Positions 56,166 through 64,000 of a stretch of 64,000 nucleotides of DNA are shown piece by piece. Numbering within the stretch: the stretch's first letter is position 1; the number at the start of each line of letters is the position of its first letter. The notes beneath the pieces are model-generated. The model was not told the DNA's origin. It did no database searches and saw nothing but the letters and a program-made list of their open reading frames with translations. Position numbers and translations under genes: made by a program. Origin of the DNA: Ornithodoros turicata (Eukaryota > Arthropoda > Arachnida > Ixodida > Argasidae); the NCBI RefSeq assembly GCF_037126465.1, contig NC_088204.1, forward strand, positions 67,455,807 through 67,519,806, written 5' to 3'.

Positions 56166-59100
56166 AGAGCGTTAGCTGTGACGTTGCCCACCTGAGTGAG
56201 GCCAACAATGGCGATCTCTTTCAACAATACGCCATCGTCATCATCAGCCAATAAGACGTCGTCTCACCACATACGAAAGATAATCGCGAAATGAATATTA
56301 GCTGGGATTCTTCAAGAAAAAGTTTGAGTGCTTTCAAAGCAGCCGCTAGGATGATGCAATGGGCTGAGGACACAGAATTGGCCGATGTCAAAGAGCCGGC
56401 GGCCGTCCAGACGAGCCAACATCGTTTCCCGAACCCTGCGACTGTCGGCGTGCTTTCAGCACCAGAACATGTCCTCAGCGATTTGTATCGTAGTTGTTGA
56501 GGGAAGACTTCACCAGTTTGTAGGGCAGTCAACGGCTTTACGGTACATGCAGTCGTAGCCCATGTAGATGAAACGCAGTTTGCCGAAAGACGGAGGTAAA
56601 CATGGTATAACATGGTGAACTAGACTGACACAGACAGAGACGGCAGAGACCAGCAAAGAAGAAGCAGCTGCCCGTGTCTTCAGCGCTAGTTCTTCATGTT
56701 AGACATTTACCAACTTTACCAATTTGTCAACGTTAAGGATGGAGGTAACTCAGGGTCAAGCCTTTCCTATAGAGATATTGCTTCAATTATCAAGCCTGAT
56801 TATCCGTCGTTGACAAACCATGGTTTCACGGGACAGTATACTACGCACACAACATATCCCATATCACTCAAAATCGAGTCATTCAAAAGCAGTTTAAATA
56901 CACGAATAAGGAGCTTCACATCTGGGTAATGTTGGAAGACCCGGCTATGGTTTCCAACCGCAGAGAATGGTTAATTGCGACTCCTAGCTCTCGGTGTTTC
57001 GTCGCCACAAAATACTTTAGGTCACGATGCCTGGCTTGTCCTCCAGGATAAGACTGCACGTTTTCTTACGTCTTCTCCTTGCATCTCCCAGAGGAGACCT
57101 CAGTTGTGGCCCTCAAAGGCAAGCAGAGCCACTTGGGAGGACATCTCCGCCTCCAGTAACGAACCGTACAGCATCGCTTGCAAACTTAAAGACCCGCTCT
57201 GCCATCAAACCGACAATTGAACCACCAAGCCTTTAATGGCTACAAAAGACGCCAACGTTTTCTGTGTCCCTTTAACACCCGCTACCACAAAGGAGGGGTT
57301 CATTAGTACGCTTTCGCTGCAATGAACTTCCCAATGTGTACTGCCAGCGCTACGATTTTACGTAGGCCTATAATTAAAGCTAATACCAGTACCTTACCCT
57401 TAACGATGTGGGTCCGAATTAGATGACGTCACGCGCAAAGACGGCCGCAATAAAGACAGGCTGTTTCACGGAGAGTCACATACATGCCTACATGATACAT
57501 GCCTTGTTACATCCTGACATATTCTCTGTTGAAGTAACGCTCTGTTGTGATGTGACCCTTTGCTGTGCTCCTCAGTAACTAGCCAAATATTAGGTAAAAT
57601 TTGCATTGAATAATTTGTCATTGAAGGCGATGCACAGCACTCGAAATGTTATATCCAGCAGCTTAGAGCTCGTAAAGCCGAGACAACGTAAGAGCTACAG
57701 AATGCAGGCACAGAGGCTACAGTGGAGAATACGTAGCCCACACATTGAGAACGAGACATAAGAGAAGGCGGTGGAACGCGGGACGCTGATTCGTGTTCTT
57801 TGCTAACGTGAATACTTTGTGTGTCTTCCTCGTATTCTACTACTACGTATCCTACTATTAGCTTCGGTCTTAAAATAATTATTACCACACGCCCATATTA
57901 AACATAACATTTTACAGATTTTTTCCCTCCAAATGCAACAACCTCGGCTGCGCAGCTATACGCATTATCCCCGCGGGTGCGGTTACAACGATTTACACTA
58001 GTGCGGTCGCGGATAATGCATGTGTGGATACAGTACTGATGCGGATATTGTCAATCCTATCCGCCGCTCAAATCTAACCCCCCTCCCCGCCCTATTACCG
58101 GTCGAAAAACAACGCCCCAAATTCCCCCATTCCCTAAAGACCTGCCAGGTCCTGTTGCCCAAACACAGGGCTGCCCATTCCGCACAATACTTGATCACCC
58201 TCAGAGTAACGGCTAACGGAAGACTCTTAACGTCGCCGCTAACACCACCTCTTCCTCTTAACGTCCCACAAGGAGGCGCTGACGGCGGTCGGCCATTTTG
58301 CGAGACGAATGCCGGCGCCGTCCCTAATGCATGCCGCCGCCGCCGCCGAAGAAGCTGCTGCTTTGCCCAAGGTAGTGGTTCCTTTAGCCTAACGAAGAAT
58401 CGATACAGCACCAGAGAAGAGAGCTTCGTGCGTTTTCCTGTGCCCGGAGAATTATTTTATCGCCGGCCCGGAATCAAAACAGCGCAGCGTTGCTCTCTCA
58501 TCCATTCCATGGCTCTGTGCACGATAGAGTTTGCACAGAAATCTTCGGGAAAGGACTTTCTCTGGTTTTTCGAAAAGTGCACGAAGAGTTGTCAATAGAG
58601 AGACGTCTTTTATTTTGACGACCTCAGTTCAACTTTTAAGTTCATAGAGATATGTATTGAGAGAACGTACAGGAAATAGAAATTCGGTTTTGCGCGAGAT
58701 ATATATTGTGGCAGAGAAAATGTTGACCCTTTTGGCTTCGCTTCAAATTGGGAGTATGAGGGTTTCGTCGGGGAGCGTTGGTTGTTCCTGGACCACGATG
58801 GACGATCTATGGTGTAGTTGTGTCTACAAAAAAAGGACGGCATCGCGTAGTAGTAACGGAGATTTAACCTATGGCATCATCTTTATCCGAGGGGGATATG
58901 TAAAAAAAATGTAATGCGGGGAAGTCAGACACCAAGTTAGGGCCTGTTAGTCTCAATTCCGGGATTGTTAGATGTTAGTAAATGATCCAAGTGCTACCAA
59001 AATGAAAGCAGGGGTTCCGCTAGCGTGGTACACTCAAATGCATCGTACCTGTATTGACATGGATAGACGCGGTTAAAGACGAGGTACATGTATTGTACCC

Positions 59101-59556
59101 GCATGGAAATATCCAAGAGGTTTGATGGTGAAACGATGTAACGATGAGTTGGTAGAAGGAACAGGTGGCGCTCTCGAACGCGTATGAATTGCTACTGCCT
59201 TGTTTATGAACAAACGTTAACAGCACCGAGGACTTCGTAAACAGTGGAGGGGACTTCGGCGAACAGAACGGATGTTTTACCGTCATTTGAGAGTAATTAG
59301 GGTTTAATTAGGGATGATTCCATTCTGAGTCACTCCGTCTTCCCATTGGCCCTCCCCCGTACCGTTCGCGAATCGTTTGATGGAAAACGATTCACTAAAA
59401 CTTGCGTTTGGCACGGCAAGGGAACCGTGAAAAATATCGGTACGACTGACTAAGAACTATCACAAGGCAGGGACAAAAGAGAACAGACAACAAGTCCTCA
59501 GACATCGTGACAAGTTTTGGGAACTTGTGGTGTGCCCCCCCTTTATTCCCTGTCTA
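56166..59556. other. unassigned stretch
   Basis: Longest interval without an assignment. Overlapping open frames on both strands at 57998-58598 (137 and 192 codons) coincide with a GC-rich segment (58240-58360, CCGCCGCCGCCG) and show no domain. GGTCGGCCATTTTGCGAG at 58284 resembles a YY1/initiator-type first-exon motif, but no exon follows. A CAT-rich tail-like sequence was not found. Confidence 0.45.
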
Positions 59557-60552
59557 CAGGGTGTCTTTTTTTTTATACAGATTTCTCATAAAAAAACTAT
59601 ATAGACATCCTGTTTTCATTTCTATCATCTCTGGGCCGGCGGCCGTTCTTGACCATCTGTTGCTCAACCGCCGAATGACTATAATTACCTAAAAATCGTT
59701 AATTAACTTCTTAATTACAAAAGCTACGAAGTTGTTCCAATGAGAACATCTGGTCCCTTCGGTTACCTGATACCGTAGCCATTTTCAGAACAAAAATCCG
59801 TTCGATAGATTGCCCGCAAAAAAATTCGTGAGTGAACACAATTTCTTTCTTTATTTTGTTCATTGCGCATCTCCAGAGACGCGCTTTCCCTTCACTCCCA
59901 ATGTGGGAGGGTGAGGGAGCACAATGCCGCCTCAACAACAACAACAACTTTATTTTTTGATGGAGAGTGGGGAGGTTCATCGCCAGAGGCGATACTCAAC
60001 CTCATTGCTGCCGGGGAGGTGGGGAATAAAATAAGGAGCCCCTTCACAATAAGACAGGCCTCGAAGATGAGCTTTAACTTGCGGACACAAAGCAAAAACA
60101 AATGTATCGGGTGACGATATCGGAACTGCCCTTATCTTGAGTTGCATTTTCTGTTTTCTTTTAATCTTTTCCAGGACGCAAGAGGCGATAGTGTGCTCTT
60201 TCACCCTCTCACACTGGTGGTGAAGGAAAGACGCGTCTCCGAAGATGCGCAATCAACAAAAAAAATTGTGTTTCTTCACGAATCTTTTGCGAGCGATCTA
60301 TCGAACGGATTTTTGGTCTGAAAACGGTTACGGTATCAGGTGACCGAAGGGACCAGACGTTCTCATTGGGACAACTTCATAGCTTTTATAATTAAAAAGT
60401 TAATTAACGATTTTTAGGTAATTAGTCATTCGACGGTTGAGCAATAGATGGCGAAGAACGTCCGCCGGCCCATTGATGATAACAGAAACAGGATGTCTGT
60501 AGCCCTTATAGTTTTTATGAAAAATATGTATAGAAAAAAAAAAGGCACCCAG
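59557..60552. mobile_element. CAGGGTG-type foldback element, copy 6, with inserted retroposon tail
   Basis: CAGGGTGTCTTTTTTTTTAT at the left, and CACCCAG (expected CACCCTG) at the right. TA flanks both. Arms share AGCTACGAAGTTGTTCCAAT, GAACATCTGGTCCCTTCGG and the CGATAGAT block with copy 2 (22114). One arm is interrupted at 59935-60060. Confidence 0.85.
59935..60060 (-). mobile_element. 5'-truncated retroposon inserted in foldback copy 6
   Basis: Compared with 22480-22510, the sequence between GCCGCCTCA and TCGAAGATGAGC is enlarged by about 126 bases. On the minus strand the insert ends AATAAAGTTGTTGTTGTTGT, a retroposon 3' tail. Confidence 0.7.
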
Positions 60553-60884
60553 TATATTGGATTTGTTTCTAGAAGCATGTTCCAGCTTGCTTTCGCACTT
60601 TTGCGTCTAATACGGGCACCGGTGCAATTAACGTTTCCCACACACAAGGTGTACGTCTGTGCAGGTTAATCCCAGCGACCAGCAGATACAAATGTTTGAT
60701 CTATGGTGATTTTTAGAATATGGGATATCGAAGCGGATTGGGACTACAGACAAATAAAGGATCGTCACTGTCCAGAACACAGACAATGCTCTACGCAATG
60801 TGCAGTGAAGCTCCCTTTTTTTGCGGACCCCAAATCGCATGGGCACTCTATTGTAAAACTCTCTAATGGTTATGTAGTGCGCAC

Positions 60885-61090
60885 CTACACTCTTAAAAAT
60901 GAACTTCACCACATAGCACGCTCCTAGCCAACCATCACCCCGAATGACAACGTTCTCGCCCTAGATTTGTTACGGCACAAAATAGGCTCCTCCTCCCGTT
61001 TTCAACAAATCAGGGGCGAGAACGTTGTCATTCGGGATGGTGGTTGGCTAGGAGCGTGCTATGTGGTGAAGTTCATTTTTAAGAGTGTAG
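60885..61090. mobile_element. Foldback MITE (CTACACTCTTAAAAATGAAC)
   Basis: Ends CTACACTCTTAAAAATGAAC and its exact inverse. Arms of about 80 bp are almost identical (AGCACGCTCCTAGCCAACCA, GAATGACAACGTTCTCGCCC). The centre is about 45 bp. The high identity suggests recent origin. Confidence 0.88.
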
Positions 61091-61238
61091 AGCTGTAAAA
61101 TTTCCGGAAAACTTGAGCCTGAAAAAAAAAAGGAAGAACAGGTTGTTTTCGTGTTTTTTTCCGAAAATTTTGAAAAAGAATGAAAATAATGATGATACGG
61201 TTACTACTGCACGTTGCTTGTTTAATGACACGTATATA

Positions 61239-61560
61239 CAGGGTGTTACCCGATGAAAGTACACCCGTGCTAGCGTGCCGTGCTCCAACGATTACGCTAC
61301 GCATGCTAGGGGAACATTGCCTTGTCTACATATAAAGCCATTCAATCCCTGTAGATTTCAAAGCGATTCGGCATCGCTGTGCTAAGTTATGATGCGAAAC
61401 GTACGAATCCCGTGCCCAAAACAATCAAGACGGCGGTGCTGCGAAGTGCGGTTGAAAGATTGGTCCCCAGACGGTGACGTGACGCTTTCGCAGAGATGTC
61501 ACCGTGTCGTTATTTACCCCTTTTCCTGGGGTTCGCGATTCGCACAAAGTGAAAATGCAT
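61239..61560. mobile_element. Half of a CAGGGTG-type foldback (copy 4 subfamily)
   Basis: CAGGGTGTTACCCGATGAAA preceded by TA begins it. Similarity to 30380-30700 continues through AAACAATCAAGA(C/T)GGCGG and GTCCCCAGACG. The matching right arm is absent, so the element was truncated or broken. Confidence 0.65.
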
Positions 61561-62039
61561 CCAATGTTCGATCGACAGCGGACGAACTGTTTTACAAAAG
61601 TGCCACGAACACTGCGCTTAAAAGCAAAAACGATGAATGACGATGGCGATTTTTCGTCGCTGCTCATCGAAGTTCTTTGTAGACTGAACGTGAAACCAAG
61701 ACTGATAGGTGCCTCACAACATGCTGACGCACGAAAGGCGCAGTTTTGAATTTTTGAGGTTTTCATTAGACCTTTGAGCGGCTGAAAATAAAACGAAACA
61801 AACTGTTTTTTTCTTGGGAGGGGGGGGTATTTTCGGTTTTCTTCCTCCTTATACATCTTTACGCGCACCTATACCTGATAGGAGAGAGAAGCTAAGTGGA
61901 AAGGCCGCAATGGCGTATAGCATGCAATGGCGTACTACACAGGGGTGACACAAACCCACCATTATTGTAACTACCCTCAAGCGGGTGCTTAAGTGCGACC
62001 TAAAAGTCGTTGGGCCGTCCTTGCAAAAAAAAAAAAAAA
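61561..62039. other. unassigned stretch
   Basis: No gene. An A homopolymer at 62024-62041 borders the array that follows. Confidence 0.5.
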
Positions 62040-63260
62040 AAGGTTGGGCCAAGCTTGGGGATTGACATTGCCCTTACTCGGCTCCAATTAATACTGCCAA
62101 TCTTGGACCAATGTAGCAGACCGACCTATAAGACATGGGGCCAAAACAGGGCCAGTGTAGAACCAAGTCTGGGCAATAGCCTGCGCTTTGTCGGCTATAT
62201 GGCGGCCCACCCATTAACAGCAACGATGGGCCAACTATGCCGAAGCAACGAGCACATGTTGGGCCGAGCTTGCAAAAGCTAGGCTGACCTACCCGACTTT
62301 GGTTGGTGCATTATCGCCTAACAAGCTTGTTTCTTGACACAGATCTGTACCCTGGCCAATGTCTTGCCAAGCATTGGCCAGCCTGCAGTGTGCCAAGTTA
62401 GGCCAAAGTAGTCCTGTGGCGTCGCTCATATTGACACTCAATTGTCTCGCGGCGTAGGGTAACGGCGTAGGGGAGAACCATAAAAGCTCGCAATATGCCC
62501 GAGACCACTAGACTCAAACAGCTCACAAAGAAAAGAAATTGCATTTCTTTCCTGAGGAAGAACAGATAATATACACATGTTGTCTCGCGAGCTTCCACAA
62601 ATTCGAGAGTCCTGTTCGCGTATGAGTCAAAATGAAGGGGGAAGTGTCTAAGTTAAATTCTCCGCGCACACAAACAACACTGAAATGTGGAATTGCATGT
62701 CGTATTAGTTCACCATGAATATAACGGCTCTGTTTTGGCCGGTGCACGTGCTTTTGGTTTGAGACAATCACTTGACCAACCGAAAGTCGAACTTATGCAG
62801 TACTACACCATTCCGCGTTTCCCTCTCCCCGACGCTACCGAGATTTGACCAAGCTTGGCAAGAGCCTGGCTGGCCAACCTAGCCGTGCTTGGCAAGTGCT
62901 TGGCCAATGAGCTCGTTTATTGGTACAGATCTGCCCCCTGCAAGACGGCTTGCAAAACCTCGCTCTACCTATCACTATGGAACATTATGCCAATATTGGC
63001 TGGCGAAAGAGTCGTCGACCAATTGCCAACTGACTTTTTGCCAACCGTCCAAGCGTGTTTTCTTCAGCTGCATTATTTTCGAGTTTGTTTGCAGTGCAGG
63101 GCCGACGCTGGCCCGTCTTTATTATGCCAATCTCTCAATAGCGCGCTCGCAACACGTCACGCAACGCTCGCGACCCAACGTCATTCGCCAACCACCACTG
63201 TGAGCGACATCAGACCAACGTTGGTCCAAGGTGCAGTGGCCGACTAAGTCGCTTGCCGAC
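62040..63260. repeat. Two TTGGCCAA-type arrays flanking a spacer
   Basis: 62042-62400 and 62850-63240 are full of GGCCAA, TTGGC, GCTTGGCAAG and CCAATATTGG words in both orientations. ACAGATCTG(T/C)(A/C)CCC occurs in each block (62339 and 62924). The 62400-62840 spacer is different. The layout suggests subterminal repeats of one non-autonomous transposon of about 1.2 kb; exact ends were not found. Confidence 0.5.
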
Positions 63261-64000
63261 CAAAAACGGACCACTCGCCGGTGGTTGACAGCAGGCAATT
63301 TCCATTTGGGATGACACCTCCCTGCACTCCCTGCACTTTTCTTTGACCGACCACTTCTTGATGATCATGCATTGATGACCATTATCTTGCAATGACCATG
63401 CAGGACCACGCAAGAAAAATAAACGACGCTGGAAATCACAAGAAACAACTAGCGGTTCACTTCAGAAGCATCTCTTCTATCCAGCCTTTCACATTCGGGA
63501 AATGAACCCCTTTTTCCAATATCCCCTCATCGCATCCGGTAATATGCACCTGACAAAAGATGTTATTGAAACGCCGTGCAACCACCCAAGGGCATGTTTC
63601 CCAATCTTCCCTTCGTCCCAAGTGGCAATTTCACACTCTGATTGAGCCGTCTCAACCCATGCTTGTCTTTGCCTTACACCGAGTCAAAGTCGTAGCCCGA
63701 GGCGGCGGACCGTACAAAACGGAAGTGACCTCATTACTGCTTCCTCTACGACGTCACTTGAGCAGGCTGATATGCGGTTAATGAGCTCCTCGACTCATGT
63801 TGTTCTTACAAGGTCCTAGTGGCGCTCTAAATTGGAGTTCCAATGTCGCTTGGCTGTTACCGCAGTCGTGCGCTAAGTAATCAAGTGGAAACGAACATGC
63901 TTAAGTTGACAGCACTGTGCAGGAAATTAAACGGCGGAGAGGAGTACGGTGTTTACTCTCCGGCTTGCTAGAGATTGAGGATCAATGGTGATCCTGTTTT
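63261..64000. other. unassigned stretch
   Basis: No feature recognised. Confidence 0.6.

Noticed and set aside
56221..56613. 130-codon minus frame with 69-codon frame opposite
   Set aside because: No recognised motif and overlapping frames; cannot be separated from chance.
58020..58598. 192-codon open frame on plus with a 137-codon frame opposite
   Set aside because: Both strands open across a GC-rich segment, no domain, no codon-like bias, arginine run from a CCG microsatellite.

Overview
This is eukaryotic, animal-type DNA. Coding sequence is sparse, exons are separated by introns with GT/AG borders, AATAAA poly(A) signals are present, and most of the window is a layered deposit of transposable elements. 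The best guess is a tick (Acari, probably a hard tick). That is inferred from the intronless RING plus TRAF-zinc-finger gene, whose N-terminus looks like the expanded tick TRAF-like family, and from the tRNA-headed SINEs. Genus cannot be resolved by eye.

Only two good genes are visible. At 9.6-13.3 kb (+) lie the last two coding exons of a large type-I membrane receptor with five CUB-like modules, one LDL-receptor class A module and one membrane segment (LEV-10/Neto/CULD-like layout); its 5' exons are not found. Its stop codon is TGA followed by C, and the same frame stays open for 66 more codons that look like a genuine cytoplasmic tail with a PPxY motif. This is a candidate stop-codon readthrough and the most interesting single observation. 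At 34.8-36.4 kb (+) is an intact, intronless 473-residue RING/TRAF-type protein. A third, weaker coding feature at 36.8-37.1 kb looks like the N-terminal part of a HARBI1-type (Harbinger-derived) protein.

The rest, region by region. 0-9.5 kb: nested DNA transposons (a hAT element with a perfect 8-bp target duplication inside a foldback element at 2.1-3.6 kb; a CAGGGTG foldback inside a pogo-like element at 5.0-6.5 kb; a long TIR element at 6.7-7.9 kb) and a dead LINE at 8.2-9.4 kb. 14-18.2 kb: small MITEs, a possible LTR-retrotransposon 3' end, and a complete miniature LTR element with PBS, PPT and target duplication. 18.6-21.9 kb: arrays built on CAACTGG/CCAGTTG, including a regular 42-43 bp minisatellite, and a SINE inserted twice in tandem with three copies of its 11-bp target. 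22-34.4 kb: more TA-flanked foldbacks, a Penelope-like GIY-YIG remnant, a hAT MITE, SINEs and a LINE remnant. 37-48 kb: palindromic MITE families, SINEs, and a long hAT/P-like element with a possible THAP fragment. 48.6-49.9 kb: an almost full-length but dead mariner. 50-64 kb: an 81-bp tandem repeat, two further TA-flanked foldbacks plus half of a third, a near-perfect 63-bp palindrome and TTGGCCAA-rich arrays.

Nothing resembles an operon, CRISPR array, bacterial gene or virus. The genes here do not form a pathway; they are isolated islands in repeat-rich intergenic or intronic DNA.
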